A DNA stretch of 64,000 bases. It comes from Larix kaempferi (lineage: Eukaryota; Streptophyta; Pinopsida; Pinales; Pinaceae). The stretch lies in NCBI GenBank assembly GCA_027924585.1, contig BSBM01000602.1, positions 5,827,501 to 5,891,500 on the forward strand. Direction: 5' to 3'. The notes below the pieces were generated by a model. It was not told the DNA's origin and ran no database searches. It saw only the letters and a program-made list of their open reading frames with translations. Of the stretch, positions 10,733 through 22,365 are shown in pieces; the first letter of the stretch is position 1; each line of letters begins with the position of its first letter. A program made the position numbers and the translations under genes.

Positions 10733-12490
10733 TGTTATCTCCTCAAATGAACATAGATTAGTTGTTTTTCTAGGTGATAGGAAGTCTTTCAAGTTTTCAT
10801 TTTTATATACATTTGAGGTTCTTTTTCAAGAGTTTGAAGTATGTAATAAAGCTTGAAATAACATTTTAGATTACTTTTCTCCAAAAAAGAAATTTCAGGT
10901 TTCGGTAGCTTAGACGGACCAGGCGATGGTTCATTAGCTACCGAAAACCCAGCTTTCGGCAGCTTACAGAATGGAAGACAAAAATCTTCAGCTATCGAAA
11001 GAAAAGGCACATGTCAGGTATCGTGGAGCAGTTTTAGTGGCTTAGGCGGACAAGGCAATGGTTCATTAGCTACCGAAAATAGAGCTTTCGGTAGCTTACA
11101 GATTCGGACTTGGGCTTTCCTAGCTACTGAAAGCTAAAAAACTGGACAGAATGTTACTGTTCTTGCATAGATCTGATTTTTACTGATCCAAACACCTCAA
11201 GGGTGGTTTATAATGTTATATAATAATTAAAGGCATCATGATCAAGGTTCTATTCCAGATTTAAAAATGCCAGCAAGGTGGAGAAGATGAAGGATATTTA
11301 CTGAAATTAATGGCGTTTTTACTGTGAAAGGTCATCATTTTCAAATGACGTTTCTGAGCGACTGGAGAATCATTTTTCAAAATGATCAGAGGTTTTTGTT
11401 CCTAACATGTCAGAGAAAAATAAACTCTCTCATTTTTCCTACAGGTGTCACGAATTGGGAGAATCGAATCCATCACTGAGCCCCAATTTTCGGATCCCAG
11501 AATCTGCCTGTTTGACACATGTTTTTGAAATGCAGATATCGGGAAAATGAAAACGACTTTCAAAGATCTGAGAGAGGTTTTTTCTCAAAACAAATCAATG
11601 TACAATAACCTCTTTCAATTTATATACAGGTATCACATATCTGGAGAACTGAACCCATCTCTGAGCCTCTTTTTCAGCAGTTTCAGCAAAAATGGCGTTT
11701 TTACTGTGCAGAGTCATCATTTTAAAATGATGATTCTGAGCGACTGGAGCATCATTGTGTGAAACGGGAGGAGGTTTTTGTGCCTGACATGTCAGATAAA
11801 AAGAAACTCTCTCATATTTCCTGCAGGTGTCACAAATTGGGAGAATTGAATCCATCTCTGAGCCCCATTGTTCAGCAGTTTGGCCAAATTAAAAAGTATT
11901 TTTCCCAGTTTAGTGAAAACAGTTTTGAATTTTCTATTTTAGCATATTCGATCCAGTTTTTCAGGATCTGGAACGTTTTTGTAAAGGCTATAAAGCTTGT
12001 GACTCATGTAGAACAAGGGTTCAACTTTGGAGACCTTTTTTATAATATTACTATCAGACTTCTCATTACATCTTGGTTATAAGAGCTTCTTTTGCCATTT
12101 ACGTTCAGTTTTCCTTTTCTACCTTTCGGTACTTGCAGTGAAATGTTTATTTCATGTATGTTCTATTTGTCTATGCTTGATAGTTGTCATCCTATCTTTG
12201 TGTTGATAAATTGAATATCAAGTATCATTTATCTGTTGTGATTAGCCATTCATATATGCTTTTGTATGAGTCTGCTGGCATAACAGGATTTCTAACTACA
12301 TCTACCTTTTATAAACTTTCTGAACAACATGGTTAAAAGCCTCATCTATCTGAGTATGCCTGGGCATGTTTTGAGTGAGTGAGTTTCCTTAATTAATCCA
12401 ACTCGATCCCTTTTACAAATCATTAAGAAAATTTGCAAGTTACCAGGCTCCTTTGACCTACAACCTAGAAGGACTCCTGGAGTGATAACA
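10733..12490 (+). repeat. 3' LTR of element E
   Basis: 1758 bp, TG...CA, collinear with 6757-8504, and followed immediately by the target duplication AATTC. It carries the same hairpin and subrepeat units as the 5' copy. Confidence 0.9.
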
Positions 12491-12495
12491 AATTC

Positions 12496-14480
12496 GAATT
12501 GCCTTATCTAGGATGCCTAGGCCTTTTAGTGGTTAACTAGTCATTAATGAGTTGCCGCCCTCTTCCACCACCTAGGGGATAATGCCACAATTTTAGGGGT
12601 AGTTGTCCCATAACCAACAGCTAGTGGTGGAGTGCAAATGCTGCCATATGTCCCATACTTTCTAACATCTTCCATTCCTCCTAGTGGGTCAGTGAACACT
12701 CATTTAATAGTTCCCTTGGGTGTTTGTCTCCTATTTTAATTTATTAAATAATAATAATCAGTAGTTACAATCATCCTTGACCAAACTTGGTCATAATTAC
12801 AAAACTTTGTAATTATAATTTAACATAAAGTATTTTGCAAATAAAATAATATTCTCAAAATTTGGGTAGGTGACAGCTTGTGCTCTGTGTTTCCTACAAA
12901 TTCTTGCAATAATTCTTGTAGTTTCTTGTAACGATTCCTGTAGTTTTATGTTACTAGTGATTTTATATGAAATCAACATTTATCTACTGTTCTTTCATTT
13001 CCTGTAGTTTATTTCTCACATGATTCAATTCATGTTTTATGCCCACACAAAGATCAACTGATACTTATTATGCTTGGCCTATTTCACAACCCTAAAACTC
13101 AAAAGTATTTCTTTCACATGAATTCTGAAATTCCTCATACAGTGACCAACCAACTGTGACATTCTAGTTCTTTAACTTCAGGGTAACATTGAGTCTCACT
13201 AGCCTGGGAAGGAATATGGAGGCATGTGGAGGAATGGGATCCCAAAGAATTTTGTCTTTAATCAAATCACTCGTATTGTTCAATAGGAATTTGTTTATTG
13301 TTTTTCTTGTTTTCTAGTAGTTATATTTTTATAAGTTGCATATATTGTGCACAACACCTATGAAGTTTTTACATTCCTCGGGTTTATAAATTACAGTTAG
13401 AAGTTACGATCTTAGCAATTATTGTTGCTAATATGTGACCCACAACCTCTCTATGAGGTTTTTTGGTTGTCTTGTCCCCTTATCAAGATTTTGATTTGTA
13501 ATGGTCTCAATAGTAGTGTGAAATATGTTGTTGGGAAGCAATTAAATTTGCTAGATATATGGTTCCTTCTCCACATTTCAGAGTTAACCATGCTAGATAA
13601 AAATCACCCTACTAAATGTGCAAATTGTGGCATAATGGATATACACAACGTGTTAAGAATCCTTTCCATCCAGATGGATGGACTGCACAACACAATTTTT
13701 TACACCAACATGTAATTGGAAACTCAATTGGCTAAACAAGCATAGTTGGAAGTGACTTTGGAATCCCATAACCGGAGATTGGACATAATTGTGCATTGTT
13801 TTCACATTATTTGTGTCATTAGTGCATCGATATTACATGAATTATTAATTTCATTTGCTTCTTTAATATTTAATTATTTAATAATAATAATAATAAGTTA
13901 TTTTTAGGGTCACAACCTATCTAGACACCAATTTCGTGTATGAGACCCCCTTATTTGTGGGACAAGGGTCCCCCCTCCACTTAATTATTTCATTGTTAAA
14001 GTCTATGAAGGTGTACATACCCTACCCCTCCATATTATATTAATGTCATAATTAATAATCAATAATTAGTTGTTGTTATTATTATTATTATTATGATTAA
14101 TATTATTTCCTATAAAAAATCGTAATTTTATTATCTAGAATGAGTACCAAAAATCACATTTTGCAGATATATACAAAGACTTATATTCATAAAATATAGT
14201 GATAGCTCAAAAAGAACTAGAAATAAATATGTCTTTTCAATCACATTCCATCCCCGTGTAGTAAAAAAAATCCCCATTTTCAAGTGTATACAAAATCCGT
14301 CCAAAATAGAGCCTTCAAAAGTATAACTATGATACTTGTAAAGATTCTACTAAGGGATGTTTATCCAAAACAAGAATATCATGTAGTGAGACCAAGTCCA
14401 AGAAGCCTAGGTCCTTCGTGAAACGGTTGATGATAATATTGAGATTGTTGATCCCTGTTAAATTCTAAAATAAAAAACTA
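12496..14480. other. Non-genic DNA with trinucleotide microsatellites
   Basis: No credible coding region. Short TAA/ATT microsatellites occur at about 13877-13895 and 14074-14093. The 97-codon frame at 13422-13715 has no recognisable features. Confidence 0.5.
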
Positions 14481-15163
14481 TCCTTTCACTAATTGAATAT
14501 CGTCTTTGGAGAGAGATTCAATGATCCGGTTGCATTCCCTTTAGACGTGAAGATAGGAGAAGGAATCAAAATTTGATTTGGAAAATATTTATCTCATCCA
14601 CAATAGGGACCATGCGAGAATTGATGTATCCTTGGGACCCATTTATCCAATTGATACATAACATTGAATCCTCGAAAACTTGTAGGTTTCGACATCCTTT
14701 TTACAAGGAAAAAAGGGAGAGGATTTTTAAGGAAAGAAGTTTTGCATAATTTTTTTAGCCTTCCCTGAAGCCTAATGCGATCTTAAAGAAATGAGAATCA
14801 GAGAGAAAAATGACCCCCCCACACCTACACAAAGTTTGATCTCTATGTGATACTCCATCAAAGAAATCCCATATCCGATTTGTTTATAGATTCCTCTTGG
14901 ACGTTGTGGAGACCCAATGTCCCTTTTTCCTGTTGATAATGCAAGAGAATAATGATACCATGAGAAGCAATCAATTTAGGGAATGAAGGTTTATATTGGA
15001 AAATGGAGGAGTTTCTAGCAATCCAAATTCCCCAACCAACAATAAGAGGGAGAGCTTTGATAGAGCTGTTTAATTGATTTGAAATCCATCTAAAACTACA
15101 AGGAAAAGGCCTTTTTGCAGAGGTTATAGTGGATGCTACTCTAAAAAGAGCCCAAATATCCAT
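14480..15163 (-). pseudogene. LINE ORF2 C-terminal remnant
   Basis: The minus-strand frame ending upstream at 15163 contains PLIVGWGIWIARNSSIFQ, the hydrophobic segment that closes the zf-RVT (RT-associated zinc-binding) region of plant L1-type LINEs. The following sequence toward 14480 could be the RNase H part, but frameshifts and stops make it only suggestive. No RT core is present, so this is a fragment. It ends close to the start of the repeat array at about 15.2 kb. Confidence 0.6.
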
Positions 15164-15239
15164 TTATAGTGAAGGTCAATGTTAGAGGCAAGCGAGCATA
15201 GGTTTTAACAGTTGTCTTTTTTCCAAGTGCATTTATATA

Positions 15240-15990
15240 TAATAAATGCACCGGTGCGTACATGACATAAACCAAATGGTGCTGCAAAAAGATCATTTAG
15301 CACCGTGACTGAAAACACCATCAAGCAAAAAAAATAAAATTTTGTAAATGGTGCGTTTATATTAATATAACACACTGGGGTGCCACATAGTTGAAAGCAC
15401 CGAAGTATGGTAAACAGATAGATGAGAGCATCGGATTACCATATTTTATTATTTTTAATTTCTAACACTGGTGCAGTTAGTCTAATACACCACATCGAGA
15501 CAATATATCCTAATTTGCACCGCATAAGGTTTTAAAAAATATGAATCTAAAACCATAGACTATAATATTTTTTATTTTAATTTTTTATACTCGGTGCATT
15601 ATATATAGTCTACCACACTGGTCCCTTATAGTTTATGGCGCACCGTGCCAGGGTTTTGATTATATTTTTTTACAAGCTATGTGTGTAAATGATCAAAATG
15701 CACCATGGCACCATGCATTTGAAGGCATTGAATTAAGGTAGACGGATAGTTGAGAACATTGGATTACTATATGTCTTTATTTTTAATGTCCATCACCGGT
15801 ATAGTTCTACCATTGAACAACAACGGGGCAATATAGCCTAAGCTGCGCTGTGAAAGGGTTAAAAAATTATGAATTTAAAAGCACAAACTATATTATTTTT
15901 TATTTTAAATTTTTATTAGCTATGTGTTGTATATAATTGACCACACCAATGCATTTTAGTATTAGGCACACTAAAACATGGTTTAATAAA
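15240..15990. repeat. Two-copy 330-bp duplication with GGTGC motifs
   Basis: The block starting 'gcaccgaagtatggtaaac' at 15397 is repeated, diverged, from 'gcattgaattaaggtagac' at 15725, a spacing of 328. Shared landmarks are the runs of 'attNttttttatttt', 'gcaccgcataagg'/'gcgctgtgaaagg' and the closing 'ggcgcacc'/'ggcacact'. The segment is dotted with GGTGC/GCACC words like the array at 16.3-17.5 kb. Confidence 0.65.
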
Positions 15991-16299
15991 ACAAAAATTA
16001 CTACATGAAAAATTCAGTTTTACCACACAACAATGCTTTTGAGCCCTACATCACCGGTTTCGTACATCCCCTGCTCAGACACCCTGACATTCGTCCTCCA
16101 CATGGTAACATTGCTCATTTCCGTTGGTTGCTGACTGTATTTTGAATTTTTCCAAATAATGGGCAAAATTTCAAATTTAACCTAGATCACAACCATGCCT
16201 CCATGACACCAAAATGTCCAGGTAAATTCTTCGTTACTTAATAATATAATTTTTTAGTGGATAAAAATTAAAATTAACTTTTTTTCTCCTTTATTTTAA
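15991..16299. other. Spacer between the two repeat blocks
   Basis: About 300 bases without coding signal and with few GCACC motifs. It separates the 330-bp duplication from the shorter-period hairpin array. Confidence 0.45.
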
Positions 16300-17480
16300 A
16301 AAACTAAAAACCCTGTGCGATATGTTTGAGCCGTTCAACTCACACCACACATGGTGCACCTTGTAAATTAACAAGGTGCTCTGTCAACTGTGCGTTTCGC
16401 TAAGACGCACACTGCAAAAACGGTGCACTATAATTTCATAATGTACTAATTAACTAGGTTTTACAAGAAATATGAACATAAAACAACATGTATACTAAAA
16501 CAAAAGGCATCATATATACAGTGCATTGATGTGTGCCAAGCGCATTGCTAAACCAAATGTTATTAAAAAAATTTCATTGCATTAAGTGGTGTGTCTATTA
16601 AACATTCTGCATCAGCGTCCCAGTGTGCTAACGTGTATTCGTAGCACTGCTACCAAATTTAATTTTTGACGTCATCAATGGCAGCTACGATATGCTATAA
16701 GAACCATCAATCACTGTGAACGGTGTGATGCCATGCCCATAACACACTGGTTTTGTTTGTGCAAAATTTTAAAATATAAAAAAATCAAACGTTTAATGGT
16801 GCGGTTTGATAAATTATCTGCAACGATTTATCGATGCGCCGACGTGTATCTGACGAACCGTAAACGATACAAAATTTAAAAAACTTTCAAACCGCTTCAA
16901 TGATGCACAGAATAAACCCAAACATATCGTATAGATGGTGTGCTGACGTGTTCCAAGTGCACCGTAGAAACAAACATAGTTTACAATAAAAATTACTTTA
17001 AGCGGTGTGGTCCATTAACCATTCCGCACCGATATCATGGTGCGCTAATGTGAAAATGGCGCACTGTTATCACAAATAAATTTTGGAATGTGCATCAAGT
17101 GAGGCTACAATGCGCAATAAGAACCTGTATGCACCGTTTACAGTAAGATAACAGTCCACAACACACCGGTTAAGTGGTGAAAAACTTTAAAAATTCCAAA
17201 GGAAACAAAATGTTTAAAGGTGCGATACGTTAAACTCTTCATACCGATTTCTCAATACGCTGATGTGTAAAATGTGCACCATTAAAGCATAAAAATTAAA
17301 AAAATCGCAAAATACATCAATGGTGCAATTTATGAACATATGTGCACCGCTTTCGGTGCGCTGATGTTTAATGGGTGCATTGTCATCAACCATTTAAAAA
17401 GTATAAAATTCCCAATGGTGCGCTCTATTAATTGGTCTGTGTGTAGTCCAAGAGCACCGTTAGTGATGCGCTAGTTGTAG
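16300..17480. repeat. Degenerate hairpin tandem array, about 107-bp period
   Basis: A repeated core reads roughly GCACCG-N4..8-CGGTGC followed by GCTGAYGTGT. Cores are visible near 16395, 16507, 16607, 16712, 16819, 16935, 17026, 17131, 17241, 17344 and 17453, spacings of roughly 90-116 bases. The best copy is at 17344-17359, a perfect 6-bp stem (GCACCG/CGGTGC) with a 4-base loop, followed by GCTGATGT. Between cores the sequence is AT-rich with runs such as 'aaaatttaaaaaa'. Units are heavily diverged. It lies directly upstream of the mobile-domain-like gene relic and may be the subterminal arm of the transposon that carried it, but I found no terminal inverted repeat. Confidence 0.65.
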
Positions 17481-17663
17481 AAAAGCACGGGTCGCGGTGC
17501 GATATTGTAATTAAGGTGCACTACTATTCAGAATTCTTCGTTTTGAGAAATTTTTATTTTTATTTGATGTTATTAAATAACATGCTAATTGAATGAAATA
17601 TTTAATGTTTTTATATGTTTATTTATGACATTGATTCATGTTATATGTGAAACATAGACGTCA

Positions 17664-19200
17664 ATGGCGAGAGGATACTGAGCAACAACATGCACGAGTT
17701 GATTAATACAACTTCGTGCGTGAGTGGGAGGCTAGGGAGAGGGAGAGGAATTTGTACCCTTGCCCCATTACTACTTAGAATCAACATCTCTTGAGGGTTG
17801 TCGACTTCCTGAAGTTCTATAAGTAGGATACATCCCTCAAGGGGAACTCTTCATTGTTGGCACAATTGGTCAGATGTTGGGATCATCGCAGGTAGGCATT
17901 TTGTGTTGGTCTCGATTAGTGGTTCCATCCTGTTGAGGATGACATTTATTTAATCACTGGGCTATCCATATGAGGGGAGTATTTTCTCCAATTCCTTGAT
18001 GTCCCAGCTAGTGATGCAGAAGAGAGTCAACTAACTTACACTTAGAAATATATCAGTGACCATGTTATCGATCCTGCTGATTTTTAGGTGAGAGGTGGGC
18101 AGATAAATATTTCTGATTTTGGTTGAGAGGACGTTAGGTGCCTCTCTCGTTTGCTTATGATGGTGGTGCACTCCACTAGTGTTGGAAAGTGAATTAGTTG
18201 CCCTCTATTGTATTATGTTGATTCTTTATTGCTGACACCTAGATGCATTAGGTGGTATGCCATTTTTTGCGACAGTTTTGCTTTGCTTTGGGTAGATGTC
18301 ATGCACAGATTGATGGGAGGGCCAAATTCCATTTCTATTCAGATATTTTTTATGTATTTTTTATGATGGGGGTGCGTATGCACATGTGGGGACATATGAT
18401 GTCCAAGAGGGGGAATTTTGAGTTCCCACCTAGGATCATATCAGATGTGATCGAGATGCTAGCTAGGGAGGACGACCATGCATTAGACATTGTTCCTATC
18501 CGTACGTGGGATTGGACCGGAGAGTGTGCCATGACATATTCTTCAACCAAGATGAGCCACCAAATGAGAGAGGTAATATTAGTGTTATGTTTAAATTAAT
18601 CTAGTTGCATTTTATTCTCTTTATACTTAATGCAAATGAAATATATTCTAAATTGTTATATTAAATTGTTTAATGATTTTTTTAAATTATTGTTGTGTAC
18701 TATATATTTTGCAAGCATGGACACATTTGATGGGAGGGGCCACCTCCTCCTGGTCAGGATGATTAGGAGATGCAAGATTCCTAGGCGGTGACAGTTGGCT
18801 AGATGTACTGGCATTCGATGCAGCCCTGATGACAAGTATCTACAAGATGTGGCAGATAGGTTATCAACATTTTTGGTGCAATAGGAGTTCGACCTATACG
18901 AGTGCACGACATTGTGGGATTTCCTGACCTCAAGAAAATACAGAGGATTGTTCTTCATGATATGAGAAACTTGATGCAACATATTGTCAGTGCATTCATT
19001 CATTTAACTTCTAGGAGGGATGACCCTCAAAATCCTCCACCTCCTCCTCCTACACCTCCTACTCTAGCTCCGACATCTCATCTACCTCTGAATCCAACTC
19101 CGACATCTCATCAACTTCTACATATCATCCACCTTCTCCTCCTACATCTCGTCCTCCATCAGCTCCTTCATCTCCTCCTCTACTCCTGCTGAACTGACCA
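17664..19200 (+). pseudogene. Plant-mobile-domain-like gene relic
   Basis: Conceptual translation on the plus strand, switching frame and crossing several stops, gives a run resembling the plant mobile domain (PMD, seen in MAIN-like proteins and captured by some transposons): a D-F-L-K-F-Y start near 17806, WFHPVEDDIYLITGLSI near 17920, SDHVIDPADF near 18050, and an open frame of 115 codons at 18252-18599 containing RTWDWTGECAMTY. A possible intron follows at about 18570-18715. Further coding-like sequence runs to about 19010, then a proline-rich tract (PPPPPPTPPT, about 19030-19070). Stops and frameshifts show it is dead. Assignment to PMD is by motif memory and moderate; the function of the family is not settled. 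Confidence 0.5.
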
Positions 19201-19330
19201 ACCTATCCTACTGATCGACTCGAACGTCCACCATTTCCTGCTCTAGTTGCCTCTATTGTAGAGACAATTCTCATAGGGGGTACAATTCAGCTTGATGGAC
19301 CTATCTATGCTTGTCTGTGAGCTGATTTTT

Positions 19331-20015
19331 TCCTGGTAGATGTACTGATGCCTTTGGCTCTACTAGTAGAGGTGTTAATGCCTCTGGCTCTGCTACCAGA
19401 GTGTTATGCAACAAATTTCCAAAAAGAGCATGAAAAGAACAAAAATAGACCAGAAAGAGTACTCCACGCCTTTAATGAAGAAAATAGATGAATACCAAGC
19501 TGCTTCGAGGGGGAAACCTCCCTATACAATGTATTAAGTACATAAGACAATACAAGACAAGACGATCCAAATGATAAGGTCTCCTTCCTATATATATGAT
19601 ACTAAGAGGTATAATTCTAACTAACTGACCCAAGCCGACGTAACTAATATAACCATACTAATGATAATTACAACTAATGGACCAAGCCGACATCAAAACT
19701 AATATAATGTGACCAACATTAGGGGAAATATGCCCACATTTAGGGATTAACATGTATATAGGAGACTATTAGGTACAATTCTAACTAACTGAACCAAGCC
19801 AACATAACTAATATAACCATACTAATGATAATTACAACTAATGGACTAAGTCGGCATCAAAATTAATATAATGTGACCCACATAAGGGGAAATATGCCCA
19901 CATTTAGGGTTTAACACATAGGTGTTGATGCCTCTGTCTCTATTGGTGGAGGTGTCGATGCCTCGGGCTCTGGTGGTAGAGATACCGATGCCTCTAGTTC
20001 CGGAGGTGGACATAG
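19331..20015 (+). repeat. 30-bp minisatellite (gene tail), interrupted
   Basis: Units of about 30 bases around 'ggtgttgatgcctctggctc' with variants occur at about 19335-19400 and resume at 19922-20015. In one frame they encode a Gly/Asp/Ser/Ala-rich repeat. They look like the low-complexity C-terminal tail of the preceding gene relic. A solo LTR (19402-19916) splits the array. Confidence 0.6.
19402..19916. mobile_element. Solo LTR, 515 bp, TSD CAGAG/CATAG
   Basis: It begins TGTTATGC and ends TTTAACA, and is flanked by CAGAG (19397-19401) and CATAG (19917-19921), a 5-bp duplication with one mismatch. Removing it restores the minisatellite. It contains an internal tandem duplication: a block of roughly 140 bases beginning 'attctaactaactga' occurs at about 19614 and 19776. 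No coding capacity. The superfamily is not determined. Confidence 0.75.
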
Positions 20016-20021
20016 TAGTTA

Positions 20022-20620
20022 TTGGACTGGAGATATATATTTGGCATGTATCATCAATTTGATGTTATTTTTCACACACACATACTGCATTTTTCATGTT
20101 GATGTTTATTTATATGTTGATGGTGATGTGTATGTTAGGTCAAGTTAGATGATGTTTGTTAGATGTGTGTGATGGTTATGCATGTTATATAATGCAACTT
20201 GTGTTTTGTTAGATTTTATTATTAGATTTGTATGTTAGATGATGATTAAATATGTTATATGTATATGTTAGATGATGGTAATGTAATGCTTATGATGGTA
20301 TGCTCAGGTTTATGTTTATGCTGGTATATTGATGATGTTTATGTTTAATATGGTTATGTTTATGATGGTATGATGATGTTTATGTTTATGTTTATTATGG
20401 TATGATGATGTTTATGTTTATGTTTGTTAGGTGGTGAAAATGATGATGATGGTTTGTTAGATGATGTTAAAGTATTGTTTTTAAATGTAATTACTAGATG
20501 GTTATCTTAGATGATGTTAGGTGATATTAGATGTGAATGTTCATGTTTGCTTAGAGATGTGACTATTAGATGTGATTGTTAGATGTGTACTATAGACAAA
20601 AAATCCTCTAATATGATATT
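20022..20620. repeat. Low-complexity TTAGATGATG/TTTATG tract
   Basis: A long run of short imperfect repeats of 'gttagatgatg', 'gatgatgttta' and 'tttatgtttatg' words on the plus strand. No coding signal. Confidence 0.6.
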
Positions 20621-20860
20621 GTGTATAAACATCATGCATTTTAAATTGTGAAAAAACATCATGCATATTTATTTAGAAAAATTGTGAGAGGTGTTTATTA
20701 AAAAACATCAATAATATCTCATTCCTTATAGTGCAATTACTACCATATTGTTACAATAAATGTAAACAATTTTGTGAACTTATATATTGATATTTAAATG
20801 CTTAGCATTTATATTAATACTTAAGTTATAAATTATGCCATTTATTAACTTCTTATTATT

Positions 20861-20884
20861 ATATATATATATATATATATATAT
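20861..20884. repeat. (AT)n microsatellite
   Basis: Twelve AT dinucleotides in a row. Read on the minus strand, it directly follows what looks like the 3' end of a LINE tail, so it may have grown from the element's terminal repeat. Confidence 0.85.
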
Positions 20885-21362
20885 TAAACAAAAATGATAA
20901 AAAGTATTTGTATTAAAAATAAATATACATACAGTCCATCATATAGAAGTTCAGAATGAAGACTAAACATAACAGGTCCAAAACATGATCCCCTTCAACC
21001 AACTCTTGCTGGTAGAAAAAATGAAGGTTCCTTCTAGTCCAAATATTACTTTGACATGGTATATTCTAATGAACTGAAAACATAGATACAAGCAAAAAAA
21101 ACATAACAATTTCTTTATGAAAAGTCTGAGAACATCATTCTTGGATTTGTTCACCTCCTTCAACCGCTTGCACAAAAGAAATTTCTTCCATTGGAGACAC
21201 CTCTTCTTTCCAGAATGCGGGGGTCGCTATTTACTCTTCCAATTCCATCTAGCTCAACCTATATTTCATTGAGGATTTCCTTCAGATGTTTTAAACATGT
21301 TTTATTCCTTTCATTAGTGTTCATGCTCTAATCCTGTTGCCCGCGGATCATTTCCATGATAA
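20885..21362 (-). pseudogene. Distal end of a LINE tail, cut off by element A
   Basis: Read on the minus strand from 21362, this continues in frame the coiled-coil ORF that ends at 50009 on the other side of element A: ...HEEICR, then IMEMIRGQQD, a stop, and further coding-like sequence such as TCLKHLKEILNEI, decaying by about 21165. The remainder to 20885 is AT-rich and ends next to an (AT)n run, as a LINE 3' untranslated region would. The join is exact if the 5-bp target duplication of A is counted once. Confidence 0.6.
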
Positions 21363-21367
21363 CCCTG

Positions 21368-22365
21368 TGTTACGAAAAATATTGCACAAGGGTGAATCCT
21401 TCTCACTTGGTTAGGGGCAAAGCCTGGTAGGATGCAACAAGGCTTTGGCATTAGGTGCCCTTATTGTGTGGGTGAGTGCTCCAACTGATCCTGCAAGTGG
21501 TTGTTAGTAAAAAGAAACAAACAAAGAAAATGAAAATAAAATAAAACAAAGAACAAAGGGGTAGGAATGTAAACTCCAACAACCAATTGATTCCAAACCA
21601 ATTTTGTATTTCCCAATGGTCAAGCATGTACAACACCTATGAGATGTGAGCTCCAATGGAGGCAAAAAATCCCTCTTAGAAAGGTCTATCTATTCCACAC
21701 TAGATGCTAAGTAGCCTGAAGAACAAATGAGAAGAACACTTGCCCCTTGAAGGAAGGTGGCAAGGGAGCTTGGTAGGTGCTAGACAAGAGGGAATAGGTG
21801 AGTTGTAAGGTAGCTCAAGCACAATTCCAACAACATAATCTTACTCTTATTTTCTCTCTTTCATAAGCATGCCCATGATTTCCTTCTATAGGCCAAGAGG
21901 TGGACAAGAAATAACTAGATCCCGATGTGAACTCCTTTATCTCATGATCTAGATCCAAGGTACCCAAAAGAGGCAATCTAGCTTCAAGGTACACAAAAGA
22001 GGCCATTTAAGGAACCCAAGTATTTGAGGATCCAAATTCGAATTTGTGGAGATAATGTTGCTTTCATGAGTCTTTAATGCACCACTAGTGGTTGAGATTC
22101 TACCATTTCTGTCAGTTGCGTGGATATAAAAGGAATATCCACACTTGTCGCGCAGTCATAGTTCTGATAACACGCACACTAGCACGTATTAATAGACATG
22201 TGTCTGCACAGTTGTAGTTTTTGAAGGTTTTTGGGCATTTATGGACTCATGCTGCTTCTTGGATATGATGAGGATGTATTTAGTGGTATGTATGCTATAT
22301 GTTGATGACAATTTATTGTGTAAATTGCAAAAAAGTCACATGTGTGCAGGATTTTAGCTTTAACA
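21368..22365 (-). repeat. 3' LTR of element A
   Basis: 998 bp. On the minus strand it starts TGTTAAAGC and ends CGTAACA. A short purine-rich string (CAGGGGACATC on the minus strand, about 22366-22376) precedes it as a polypurine tract. At 21728-21732 it holds the single TGAGA that corresponds to the duplicated target of element D in the other LTR. Confidence 0.85.

Larger units (their letters stand above)
6757..12490 (+). mobile_element. LTR retrotransposon E, gag-only, TSD AATTC
   Basis: A complete element of 5.73 kb. Two LTRs of about 1.75 kb in the same orientation (6757-8504 and 10733-12490) both begin TGTTATC and end GATAACA. The perfect target duplication AATTC sits at 6752-6756 and 12491-12495. 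A primer site of the tRNA-Asp type follows the 5' LTR. The internal region is only 2.23 kb and carries a gag-type coding relic and an acidic continuation, with no protease, RT, RNase H or integrase. This resembles the non-autonomous gag-only class described in plants as TR-GAG (established knowledge); a pol-deleted autonomous element is the alternative. The LTRs differ only at scattered positions, so it looks younger than element A. Confidence 0.88.

Noticed and set aside
16300-17480. CRISPR array or bacterial repeat cluster
   Set aside because: Units are too diverged, spacers are not unique sequences of constant length, there are no cas genes, and the context is plant nuclear.
18252-18599. 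Intact 115-codon gene
   Set aside because: It is one open piece of a longer relic whose upstream and downstream parts carry stops and frame changes.
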